Origin: an uncultured Ruminococcus sp.
GTDB taxonomy: Bacteria > Bacillota > Clostridia > Oscillospirales > Acutalibacteraceae
Assembly (NCBI GenBank): GCA_902803585.1
Contig: CADCQO010000011.1
Location: 1 to 6,633, forward strand
DNA: 6,633 nucleotides
Direction of reading: 5' to 3'
Positions 1 through 6,189 of this stretch are shown piece after piece; within the stretch, counting starts at the first letter, position 1; every line of letters begins with the position of its first letter. The translations under genes and the position numbers were made by a program. A model generated the notes under the pieces. The model ran no database searches and was not told where the DNA came from. It was given only the letters and a program-made list of their open reading frames with translations.

Positions 1-2618
1 TCCATACCGTGATAGTAATTGGGCTTTCCGCTGACAAGGTGGAGTTTTTCATATTTGCGGGGGTCGCTTTCGGGCAGTTCACCGACATCTGGGTTACCAT
101 ACTGGGCAAGGGCACTGTATAAGTTTTCAGGGTTGTTAACAGAATAGACACCGGCGGTAATCGTATTATACGGGAAGAACTGGCCATGCTTGAGAGTACT
201 TCTTTTGTCGGAGTCAGCTGTTCCCAATTCCTTATAAACCGTAAAATTATTTCCGGTTGTTCCGTCCGGCTGAATAAGGGTCGCAAAATTTTGGGTGCTG
301 TCGAATTCAAAATATCCGCTTGCCTTATAGGTGCTTTCAAGGAAAAGATGGTTTACCTGAGAGCTGCCGCTGAAAAGCTGAGACAGAGAAGTACCGCTGC
401 ACGAAGCTCTGGGGTATCCCGAAGCAGGGTCGATATCGGTTGAAAGAAGTCCGGGTGTAGCCTGAAGAGAACTGGAGGAGCCAGTGCCGAGAAAATCATT
501 TTGCAGGCTATGGCCGGAGGCATCAGGCTGAACGGGAAAGTCGATCATCTTCATGGTAATGCCGTAATCATTATTGTCGAGGGTGATAACTTCCGTGAGG
601 GAAGAGGAGGGCTTTTCAACTGAGGCAAAATAGAAGGTATCCGCATCAGTTTTAGGGCCGGCGGCAATACTGCCGTTTTCAATATCAGACTGCAGGCCGG
701 CGTAGGCGTAATATGGGGTATCCCATGCGAGAATATCGGAATAGTAATCGCCGTAGCGCCTTCCCGACAGGTTAATGCCGATTTTCTTTGCCGAAAGGGT
801 CTGACCGTCCTGAAGCTGAGGAGCAATGTATTGGTGTGAATAGGGATTGTACAGTTCATAGTAGTAGTTGGGTGTTCCGTCATCATAGTGGTATTCCGTA
901 AAATCCCATAGGAGGGTATTGATTCTGGTACCTATCCATGTCAGATGATCGCCCCGTTCATAGCATGGGTAGAGTGTACCGTCATGGTCGACTGCGTAGA
1001 AATCATATGATTTTGTATCATCGTTCCATATGCGCGTGTAAACGATGACGCTTGAGCCGTCAGGAACATTGGAAATGCTGACCTTATCTGCATAGTAGGT
1101 GATGTAGTCCTCCTGTGTCAGTTCTGAGAGGTCTGTCAGATAAAGCCATTGATTGACGCTGTTCTCTTCAGTGACCGCACTGACAAAGCCGTTTCCGCTG
1201 AACGTGACGGATTTTCCTTCAGCGGAAAGTTTAAGATGGCTGCGGGAGTCGGTGGTTATCGTGATGACAGAGGTTTGCTCTTCATCGACAAGAGAAAGTG
1301 TGCTGCCTATATGAAGGTATTTCGTTTCTCCGTCCCTGACTGTTGAGAGCTTATAATTTGTACCAGAAACGTAGTGGAATGTCCACATGGTAATGTCGCT
1401 GTCCTGTGCAACGTAAAGGGTTTCGCTGCCGTGTTCTCTGCGGACAGCCAGCGAAAGCATGGAAAGGGCGTTTTCGTCTCCGTCATTCATAAAGGCATAA
1501 CCGAGAGTGCCGCCCGTATAGCTCATCAGACCGTAGGTCTTACCGTTGAGGTGATACCAGTCATCGGGCAGTTCCCTTGAATCAGCAAATATCATTTTGA
1601 TCCGTGTATTCGTGCTGTTGGACTTTGATGTGTAATATCTGATACCGCCGCCGCTCCCCGAATGCTGGAGCCACTTGTTCTGAAGGCTGTGTTTCAAATA
1701 GAACGTATTATTTGCCCCCGCAGTAATCTGAAACAGATCGGCGTCATCGCTGAGTTCAATTTCATTTCCCGATCTGGTATGAATGAACTTTTCGGCACCG
1801 TTGACCATCGTGGAAATTTTGTAGTAGTTTCCCGTCTTTGTAAAAAACCATGTTGAGGCGGAAGAAAGATCGCTGGTTTCCTCCAGTGCGCCGTTCTGGT
1901 TCAGTGAATTGGTAAAGAACTTGCGGCTGCCATAATACAAACAAAATCCAGCAGTAGCCCTGCTGCCCTCAAGATCGTCAAGACTGCTGATTTCTTCTGG
2001 CGAATAGGGAGGTGAGATATCCACGATGGCATAAACGCTGAAGCCGGCGGCAGTAAAGCGGATTTTTCCGTTTTCGACGGTGAAATGTGTGATTTTTTCC
2101 TTTTGTCCGCTGCCCTGAATATGCCAAAGCTCATAGCGGTTGTTTTCCGAAAGCAGTGGATTTGTTATCTCAACCACAACAGGCCTGTTCTCGTCGGGCT
2201 GATATTCGTTTGTTCCGTCGGTGATAGTAATGTCATAGGCGGCAAGAAGGGAGGCGTTCGGGTTGTCCTCCGAAATATCCGTGCAGCCGTTCCGTTTGGT
2301 AAAGTCAACGGTCACATCGATTGCTGCAGCGGAAGCGTCCTTCGGCATTACACCATTCAGGACAATGGTTTTTTCCGCTGTTTTGCCTTCAGGATAAAGC
2401 TCGAAGCTCATACGGCAGTAGTCCTTCGTGTCCTTTTCGGCGGCTCTGACCGGCGAAGTATTGTATCCGAAGAAACAGCCTGTTATCAGCATAGCTGCGA
2501 GGAAAAGTGTGCCGGCTTTCGTGAGATGCCTGTTATTTCGGGCGTTTTTTCGTATCATCGAGGTCAAGGAGGATATGTACAGCACAATACCGTCTATGAA
2601 CTTTTGTAATGGACTCAT
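1..2618 (-). CDS. Large secreted pilus tip-type adhesin, partial (C-terminus beyond window)
   Basis: I read one uninterrupted frame of 872 codons that leaves the window at base 1. The start at 2618 has an AGGAGG at 2627-2632, 8 bases upstream. Residues 35-52 form a hydrophobic export segment after an unusually long basic leader, with a likely cleavage near VRAA (57-60). Residues 68-200 form a beta-sandwich-like domain ending in FSVYAIVD, common in clostridial SpaA-related proteins. Residues 213-640 hold three related modules, each with a tryptophan, a YYK/YYEL strand and a KFI/KYL/QYI strand, perhaps beta-trefoil-like. From about 677 the sequence resembles the fibro-slime region of ruminococcal pilin-related adhesins (NHLFLESTY, GYFEFDSTQNF, LKHGQFFPYN). 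Anchoring motif and any SpaA repeats would lie beyond the edge. No thioester TQxxIW motif is visible, unlike streptococcal Cpa. It is last in a pilus operon, so a tip adhesin role is inferred. The ligand is unknown. Confidence 0.85.
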   Translation of the reverse strand, partial: MSPLQKFIDGIVLYISSLTSMIRKNARNNRHLTKAGTLFLAAMLITGCFFGYNTSPVRAAEKDTKDYCRMSFELYPEGKTAEKTIVLNGVMPKDASAAAIDVTVDFTKRNGCTDISEDNPNASLLAAYDITITDGTNEYQPDENRPVVVEITNPLLSENNRYELWHIQGSGQKEKITHFTVENGKIRFTAAGFSVYAIVDISPPYSPEEISSLDDLEGSRATAGFCLYYGSRKFFTNSLNQNGALEETSDLSSASTWFFTKTGNYYKISTMVNGAEKFIHTRSGNEIELSDDADLFQITAGANNTFYLKHSLQNKWLQHSGSGGGIRYYTSKSNSTNTRIKMIFADSRELPDDWYHLNGKTYGLMSYTGGTLGYAFMNDGDENALSMLSLAVRREHGSETLYVAQDSDITMWTFHYVSGTNYKLSTVRDGETKYLHIGSTLSLVDEEQTSVITITTDSRSHLKLSAEGKSVTFSGNGFVSAVTEENSVNQWLYLTDLSELTQEDYITYYADKVSISNVPDGSSVIVYTRIWNDDTKSYDFYAVDHDGTLYPCYERGDHLTWIGTRINTLLWDFTEYHYDDGTPNYYYELYNPYSHQYIAPQLQDGQTLSAKKIGINLSGRRYGDYYSDILAWDTPYYAYAGLQSDIENGSIAAGPKTDADTFYFASVEKPSSSLTEVITLDNNDYGITMKMIDFPVQPDASGHSLQNDFLGTGSSSSLQATPGLLSTDIDPASGYPRASCSGTSLSQLFSGSSQVNHLFLESTYKASGYFEFDSTQNFATLIQPDGTTGNNFTVYKELGTADSDKRSTLKHGQFFPYNTITAGVYSVNNPENLYSALAQYGNPDVGELPESDPRKYEKLHLVSGKPNYYHGM

Positions 2619-2626
2619 CAGCAGTT

Positions 2627-2632
2627 CCTCCT
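2627..2632 (-). promoter_or_regulatory. Ribosome binding site of the tip adhesin gene
   Basis: AGGAGG within AAAGGAGG lies 8 bases before the ATG at 2618. It settles the start in favour of 2618 over the in-frame internal ATG at residue 21, which has no Shine-Dalgarno sequence. Confidence 0.8.
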
Positions 2633-2657
2633 TTCCGTCCGGCATTGTGTCAGACGA

Positions 2658-3200
2658 TTACACATTCTTTTTTTCAGGTCGGCCGGAAAGTATCAGTAAA
2701 CCGGCAGAAACAAGCATAGCAAGTGAAAAAAATGTTTTTATGTCTGTGTTATCTTTGGTTTTCGGTACAGGAGAGCTTTCGGGTTCAGTGTTTACAAACA
2801 TAAGGCGGCTTGAATCAGCACCGTACTTTTCACTGCCCCTTGCAACGATCATCACTGCCGAAAGCGTTCCGTCCTCGTCGGTCACATAAATTTTTACACG
2901 GTAAACGGTTGTATCGAATTTCAGATTTCTGTTATCGGGAAGTGTCTTCACGGTATAGCTATAAACGCCGGCTTTGGTAAAACCGAGAGAAAACACTCCG
3001 ATTTCGCCGCTTTTCAGATTCAGTTCCGTTTTTGGGGGCACGGGGCAGTCGGTGTCCGGTATGATCGTTACCAGACCGCCAAGGGTAATTTCTGTTTCAA
3101 TTTCAACTTTTACAGGCTCATAATAATGGGCGTGGACAGAAAAGCCCGATAATCCGGCCGCTATGATAACTATTATGCAAAATATAAGCGTTTTCTTCAT
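2658..3200 (-). CDS. FctB-like minor/anchor pilin with FctA-type domain and variant sorting motif
   Basis: This 180-residue secreted surface protein has a signal peptide at 1-24 (cleavage after SVHA), one pilin-type beta domain at about 28-140, and a C-terminal wall-sorting signal. The sorting signal is VPKTKDN (145-151), a hydrophobic helix (about 157-172) and a short basic tail (RPEKKNV). The domain shows the family pattern AGVYSYTV (77-84) and FVN (135-137), as in streptococcal pilin isopeptide-linkage domains. The position where the major pilin has its probable catalytic Glu (VTE) is Thr86 here, so an internal Lys-Asn bond may not form. The motif has Lys where LPxTG-like signals have Gly. 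The gene starts 15 bases after the sortase stop, with only a weak AGGG upstream, so translational coupling is likely. By size and place it matches FctB, the base pilin of streptococcal FCT pili. It could instead be another minor subunit. Confidence 0.8.
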   Translation of the reverse strand: MKKTLIFCIIVIIAAGLSGFSVHAHYYEPVKVEIETEITLGGLVTIIPDTDCPVPPKTELNLKSGEIGVFSLGFTKAGVYSYTVKTLPDNRNLKFDTTVYRVKIYVTDEDGTLSAVMIVARGSEKYGADSSRLMFVNTEPESSPVPKTKDNTDIKTFFSLAMLVSAGLLILSGRPEKKNV

Positions 3201-3215
3201 ACTTCATCACTGCCC

Positions 3216-3926
3216 TTATTTTGGTGTTAATGTTCCGAAAACAATCATTCTCTCCATCGTTTCAGCGGATTGGCAGGTTGAAAGCGCAATAATCTTTGAG
3301 CCGGCGGTCACTTCCTGCGGATAACAGATAAGCGCATACTGGTTCAGATAAGCCAGAAGAGCTTCATTGGTGCTTTCCGGCGGGTCAAAGATAACCGCCT
3401 CGTTTGCCGGAGCTTTACAGGAGGCGAAAAAGGTGATTTTGTATTCTGTTCCATTGATGACGGTCAATGTGCCTGTCCGGTGGGAACGGAAGAAACCTTC
3501 ATCAGCATATTCATCAAGTGAACCGAACATTGCCCCGTATTCCATATGATGACCGTAGATCATCGAGTATTCATCGCCGAAATTTTTGTCATTTCTGCTG
3601 TCAAGATAAATGCTGCCTGACAACGAAAATTCGCCGTAAGGGTTTTTGTTGAGATATTCCCTGTTGTTTTTTCCCTGCATCACAGGGTAGTCGATTTTTG
3701 TGTTGTCAACTGTAAGCCATGCGGCGGCATCATCAGAAAGTTCACGCAGTATTTCGGTGTTGCCTTCGCTGACCTTATATTTCAATATGCTCGAATCGTT
3801 TGCACCTTCGTAAACCATGTAAGCGTCAATCATCGCATACAGGCAAATCAGAAATAATATCAGGCAAATAAAAGCCGCCGTATAGTCGATACTTTTATGT
3901 GCAATGATAATGCTTTTCCGTAACAT
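3216..3926 (-). CDS. srtB: Class B sortase (pilus-polymerising type)
   Basis: This is a 236-residue membrane-anchored cysteine transpeptidase with an N-terminal transmembrane helix (about 15-37) and an extracytoplasmic catalytic domain. The catalytic triad is visible: His126 in YGHHM, Cys218 in LSTCQ, and Arg226 in ERMIVFG. The YGHHM and LSTC contexts, and the long stretch between them, are those of class B sortases. I chose the ATG at 3926 because AAAGGTGA lies just upstream. The frame is open to an ATG at 4022, but that would add 32 residues encoded by inverted repeats and would lack a ribosome binding site. It sits between the IIPTG-bearing backbone pilin and the FctB-like pilin. In streptococcal FCT-3 type pili a class B sortase (SrtB/SrtC2) polymerises the backbone pilin at QVPTG, so polymerising the pilin encoded upstream is the likely job. 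A housekeeping sortase may complete wall attachment. Confidence 0.92.
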   Translation of the reverse strand: MLRKSIIIAHKSIDYTAAFICLILFLICLYAMIDAYMVYEGANDSSILKYKVSEGNTEILRELSDDAAAWLTVDNTKIDYPVMQGKNNREYLNKNPYGEFSLSGSIYLDSRNDKNFGDEYSMIYGHHMEYGAMFGSLDEYADEGFFRSHRTGTLTVINGTEYKITFFASCKAPANEAVIFDPPESTNEALLAYLNQYALICYPQEVTAGSKIIALSTCQSAETMERMIVFGTLTPK

Positions 3927-3930
3927 GATC

Positions 3931-3938
3931 TCACCTTT
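3931..3938 (-). promoter_or_regulatory. Ribosome binding site of the sortase gene
   Basis: AAAGGTGA, four bases before the ATG at 3926, decides the sortase start against the upstream in-frame ATGs at 3941 (residue 28 of the longer frame) and 4022. Confidence 0.65.
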
Positions 3939-3954
3939 CATCTGGTCTGCCGGA

Positions 3955-3994
3955 CAGCGGAATTGATCGGGAACGCTTTCAGGATATTCCGCTG
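3955..3994 (-). repeat. 9-bp inverted repeat upstream of the sortase
   Basis: CAGCGGAAT (3955-3963) and ATTCCGCTG (3986-3994) pair perfectly around a 22-base loop in the leader between major pilin and sortase. It starts 17 bases upstream of the ribosome binding site. It has no T-tract, so it is not a terminator. It may shape or stabilise the 5' end of a downstream transcript, or be a chance repeat. Confidence 0.45.
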
Positions 3995-4021
3995 AACTGA
4001 AAGAAATTAAGGCTTTGTACA

Positions 4022-4070
4022 AAAGGGATTAAGCAGGGTGGAATTCTCAGCCAGTCTGCTTAACCCCTTT
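4022..4070 (-). terminator. Strong intra-operon hairpin between major pilin and sortase (possible partial terminator)
   Basis: The arms AAAGGGATTAAGCAG (4022-4036) and CTGCTTAACCCCTTT (4056-4070) form a 15-pair stem around a 19-base loop. In the minus-strand RNA the single A/C mismatch becomes a G-U wobble, so the stem is fully paired. The 3' arm ends in CCCTTTTG, giving only a short U run. It begins 43 bases past the pilin stop. It could be a leaky terminator, an RNA processing site or a 3' stabiliser that keeps backbone pilin mRNA above sortase mRNA. The structure is directly seen; the function is inferred. Confidence 0.6.
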
Positions 4071-4112
4071 ATCTGTTTTTTGATTCAGCCCGCCGCTAAA
4101 AAGTACCAATGA

Positions 4113-5237
4113 TCAGTACGGGTGTCTTTTTCTTCTGATGATAATGAAAATGATAACTGCGCCAAATACGAGGATGCCGATGGCAAACGGCGCAATGGTC
4201 ATAATAATACCTGTGGGGATAATACCGTTGCGGGTGTTGGTAAATGCAACGCTGTGATTACTGTTAGCGAGGGTGATTGCCCCTGAATTGTTGCCTGCGA
4301 TTGCCGCAGCCCCGTCAAGGCTGTGTGTAGGAGTATAGTCTTCTGCGTTCTCTTCAACTGTGCAGATCGCACCTGCATTAAGACCGATGATCTGAACGGT
4401 GCTGTTGTTGGTAAGGGAATATTCAGCACTGGCAATTCCGTTTGCTCCAACGGTGATAGTGGTGGGATTACCTGTTACATCATTGGTTACCACCGGATAT
4501 GTGCCGGGGTTAGTGCCTGTAATGTTGAGGGTAAAATGAAATCTCTTGTTTTTGTCGCCCTGATTGCCTGCAATCGTTTTGCTGAAATCAAAATCGTACT
4601 GTGTAATGGAGTTGGTGTAGCCGGAACTTTTATCGCTCGGGTCAGTTGTATAAGCGCCGTCAATGCCGATCGTTGTTGCGGAATCACGAAGCACATAGCT
4701 GCTAACGGCCAGCACGTCATCATCGTCGGCAACGACAAAAACGTCCAGATAACGAACGGAGCTTTCATCGTAAGTAACGCCCGGCAGTGCGGGATCCGTT
4801 TCCTCAGTAACCTCATATCTGTATACACCGGGTTTGTTGAAGGAATTATCAGGAAGGGTGATTGTAATAGTTTTCTGGGCATATTTCTTGCCTGCGGTGG
4901 GATTTGTCGGGTCAGTGTCTGACGGAAGACCGGAAATGGTGCCTGCGGTGTCGGCATTGGTAAATACGGCCTCTTCAATGGTGCCGCCGCCGCTGTCGGA
5001 TACAAGAATTTCAATTGTCGAGGGAGTAGCAAGGACAGCCTTTCCTCTTCTGAGTGAATAATGGAAAGTGATGTCGGGAATGTTGGCATCAGCATCAACG
5101 ACAAGGTTTTTAACGAGTGTAGTGGAGCCGCCGATGGGGGTGTAGGTAGTGGCAGCAGAAACCGGAATGGCGGCAGTGCTGATAAGCAGCATGACCACTA
5201 AAAGCATTACCATAAACAGTGAACATTTTCTTTTCAT
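4113..5237 (-). CDS. Major (backbone) pilin, FctA-like, two isopeptide domains, IIPTG sorting signal
   Basis: This 374-residue secreted protein is probably the polymerising shaft subunit. A signal peptide covers 1-29 (cleavage near PVSAA). Domain 1 (about 38-212) has the FctA-type pattern: Lys43 (LVKNL), Glu145 (YEVTEET) and Asn209 (GYTNS). Domain 2 (about 215-335) repeats it with Lys220 (FSKTI), Glu295 (CTVEEN) and Asn334 (FTNTRNG). These K/E/N sets are the expected residues for intramolecular Lys-Asn isopeptide bonds. The assignment is by pattern, not structure. The sorting signal is IIPTG (339-343), a long hydrophobic helix (about 344-367) and the tail RRKRHPY. IIPTG resembles the QVPTG of streptococcal FctA pilins polymerised by class B sortases. 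The start is supported by AGGAGG 7 bases upstream. The lysine used for intersubunit linkage cannot be identified by eye. The gene lies between the SipA-like gene and the sortase. Confidence 0.9.
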   Translation of the reverse strand: MKRKCSLFMVMLLVVMLLISTAAIPVSAATTYTPIGGSTTLVKNLVVDADANIPDITFHYSLRRGKAVLATPSTIEILVSDSGGGTIEEAVFTNADTAGTISGLPSDTDPTNPTAGKKYAQKTITITLPDNSFNKPGVYRYEVTEETDPALPGVTYDESSVRYLDVFVVADDDDVLAVSSYVLRDSATTIGIDGAYTTDPSDKSSGYTNSITQYDFDFSKTIAGNQGDKNKRFHFTLNITGTNPGTYPVVTNDVTGNPTTITVGANGIASAEYSLTNNSTVQIIGLNAGAICTVEENAEDYTPTHSLDGAAAIAGNNSGAITLANSNHSVAFTNTRNGIIPTGIIMTIAPFAIGILVFGAVIIFIIIRRKRHPY

Positions 5238-5244
5238 AAGATTT

Positions 5245-5250
5245 CCTCCT
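5245..5250 (-). promoter_or_regulatory. Ribosome binding site of the major pilin gene
   Basis: A perfect AGGAGG, preceded by an A-rich run, lies 7 bases before the ATG at 5237. It is, with that of the tip gene, the best such site in the operon, fitting an abundant shaft protein. Confidence 0.8.
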
Positions 5251-5287
5251 TTTTTGAATCAAAAGATTTTTATGGTATCTATCTGCA

Positions 5288-5322
5288 CCTATTCTATACT
5301 GATTTCCACTAAAACGCTTTCA
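5288..5322 (-). promoter_or_regulatory. Weak candidate internal promoter before the major pilin
   Basis: The 176-base gap between the SipA-like gene and the pilin is long for a simple operon. It holds TTGAAA (5317-5322) and, 19 bases on, TATAGA (5292-5297). The spacer is longer than the preferred 17 and the -10 is imperfect, so this is only a candidate for extra pilin transcription. Confidence 0.25.
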
Positions 5323-5413
5323 AAAAGATACTGTGCAGCGTTCACCCCACCACTGGCGAAAGAGCTTTATTGAATATCAGTACAGCAGGTTGCATTCATA
5401 ACTTTCTGCATCC

Positions 5414-5986
5414 CTAAAATCCCCTGCGGCGCAGGACAAGCAGCAATGGACCGTCAATATCCTTTAAATCGACTGTGCCGAAATTCCGGCTGTCGTTGGT
5501 GTCCTCTCTGAAGTCGTTAAGAATAAACGCCCTGCCGTCTTCAACTGTATACGGAAAGTGAATATGTGAGTTTTTAGCTTTGTGTGTCGGATAAAAAATA
5601 TCCTCCGATGCAATCGCATTGTCAACGAGCAGTTCGCCGTGTTCCGTAATGTCAATGACGCTGCCCGAAAGTCCGACAACCCTTCCCGTGCAGTTTTTAC
5701 CGTCGTGTCTGTAAAGGACCACCGCATTGAGATAAGGTGACTGAAGGCGCAGCGAAATGACCAGATCGCCGTCATTCACCGCAGGGTGCATATTGTTCCC
5801 TCGATGGATGCTGACACCAAGAACAAACGTCAGAACTACCCATACGGCAATCATGATGACCAGAATTTTTATCATGAGGTAGACCGCAAGGCGTTTGGTG
5901 GATACCGGTTTTGGGGGCTGTTTGCGCTTGTCGGGCAGGCACTCCTCTTTTGCTTTGGTTTCTTCTTTTTTGGTTTCGGGTTCCAT
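5414..5986 (-). CDS. SipA-like signal peptidase I homologue lacking the catalytic dyad (pilus assembly factor)
   Basis: This 190-residue protein has a charged cytoplasmic N-terminus (1-32), one transmembrane helix (about 34-58) and an external signal-peptidase fold. Type I signal peptidase boxes are recognisable: GNNMHPAVNDGD (63-74), GRVVG (101-105) and NDSRNFG (164-170). The nucleophilic Ser that precedes Met in the SM-P box is Asn65, and the general-base Lys of the KRVxG box is Gly101. Both residues needed for peptide cleavage are therefore absent. The usual GDN of the last box reads NDF. Streptococcus pyogenes SipA has the same kind of double loss (Asp and Gly) and is needed for pilus polymerisation without peptidase activity. 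A similar assembly role is inferred here from sequence and position. I chose the ATG at 5986 because GGAGA lies 5 bases upstream. The longer frame from 6052 starts about at the predicted transcription start and has no ribosome binding site. Automated annotation would probably call it active signal peptidase I. Confidence 0.85.
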   Translation of the reverse strand: MEPETKKEETKAKEECLPDKRKQPPKPVSTKRLAVYLMIKILVIMIAVWVVLTFVLGVSIHRGNNMHPAVNDGDLVISLRLQSPYLNAVVLYRHDGKNCTGRVVGLSGSVIDITEHGELLVDNAIASEDIFYPTHKAKNSHIHFPYTVEDGRAFILNDFREDTNDSRNFGTVDLKDIDGPLLLVLRRRGF

Positions 5987-5991
5987 ACTAT

Positions 5992-5996
5992 TCTCC
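5992..5996 (-). promoter_or_regulatory. Ribosome binding site of the SipA-like gene
   Basis: GGAGA, 5 bases before the ATG at 5986, supports this start over the in-frame ATG at 6052. The latter lies about 9 bases from the predicted transcription start. Confidence 0.6.
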
Positions 5997-6067
5997 GCAG
6001 TTTTTATAAAGGAAAGTGAATTGGAAAAAATTGAGAAAAAAGGCAAAAACATCTATTAGTTGGTATA

Positions 6068-6096
6068 ATTATAACACATTATGTAGATAATTTCAA
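6068..6096 (-). promoter_or_regulatory. Sigma-A type promoter of the pilus operon
   Basis: The minus strand has TTGAAA (6091-6096), exactly 17 bases, then TATAAT (6068-6073), preceded by TGT so that it is also an extended -10. Transcription should start near 6061, giving a leader of about 75 bases before the ATG at 5986. The upstream DNA is AT-rich, which could act as an UP element. It is the only strong promoter I see for the operon. Confidence 0.8.
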
Positions 6097-6147
6097 GATA
6101 TTATTGAAAAAAATTATAACTATTGTTCTAAAATAAAGGCGTGGATA

Positions 6148-6170
6148 TCACTAAAATGCAATTATTGTGA
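6148..6170. promoter_or_regulatory. Imperfect 23-bp palindrome, possible operator
   Basis: TCAC and GTGA ends flank an AT-rich core, with 8 of 11 positions symmetric. It lies about 90-110 bases upstream of the predicted transcription start, where an activator of the pilus operon could bind. No family is assigned and chance symmetry in AT-rich DNA is possible. Confidence 0.25.
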
Positions 6171-6189
6171 TTTTTTATCAAAAAAATCA
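6168..6189. repeat. AT-rich perfect inverted repeat
   Basis: TGATTTTTT (6168-6176) and AAAAAATCA (6181-6189) pair perfectly around ATCA. It lacks a GC stem, so it is a poor terminator. It may be a protein-binding site or only low-complexity DNA. Confidence 0.4.

Noticed and set aside
2085..2609. Plus-strand open frame of 174 codons
   Set aside because: It lies wholly antisense to the adhesin and has no ribosome binding site. Its composition is that of a reverse-strand shadow, and the minus-strand frame is protein-like throughout.
3927..4022. N-terminal extension of the sortase to the ATG at 4022
   Set aside because: The extra 32 residues are polar, unlike a sortase N-terminus, cover an inverted repeat, and the ATG lies at the edge of the hairpin stem. 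A good ribosome binding site serves 3926.
4487..5104. Minus-strand frame of 205 codons overlapping the major pilin
   Set aside because: It is another frame of the same strand inside the pilin gene, with no signal peptide or recognisable domain. The 4113-5237 frame has complete pilin architecture.
5987..6052. N-terminal extension of the SipA-like protein to the ATG at 6052
   Set aside because: The ATG is about 9 bases from the predicted transcription start and has no ribosome binding site, whereas 5986 has GGAGA at correct spacing.
6064..6069. Plus-strand TATAAT as a divergent promoter
   Set aside because: There is no -35-like sequence at the right spacing on the plus strand, and the hexamer overlaps the well-formed minus-strand -10.
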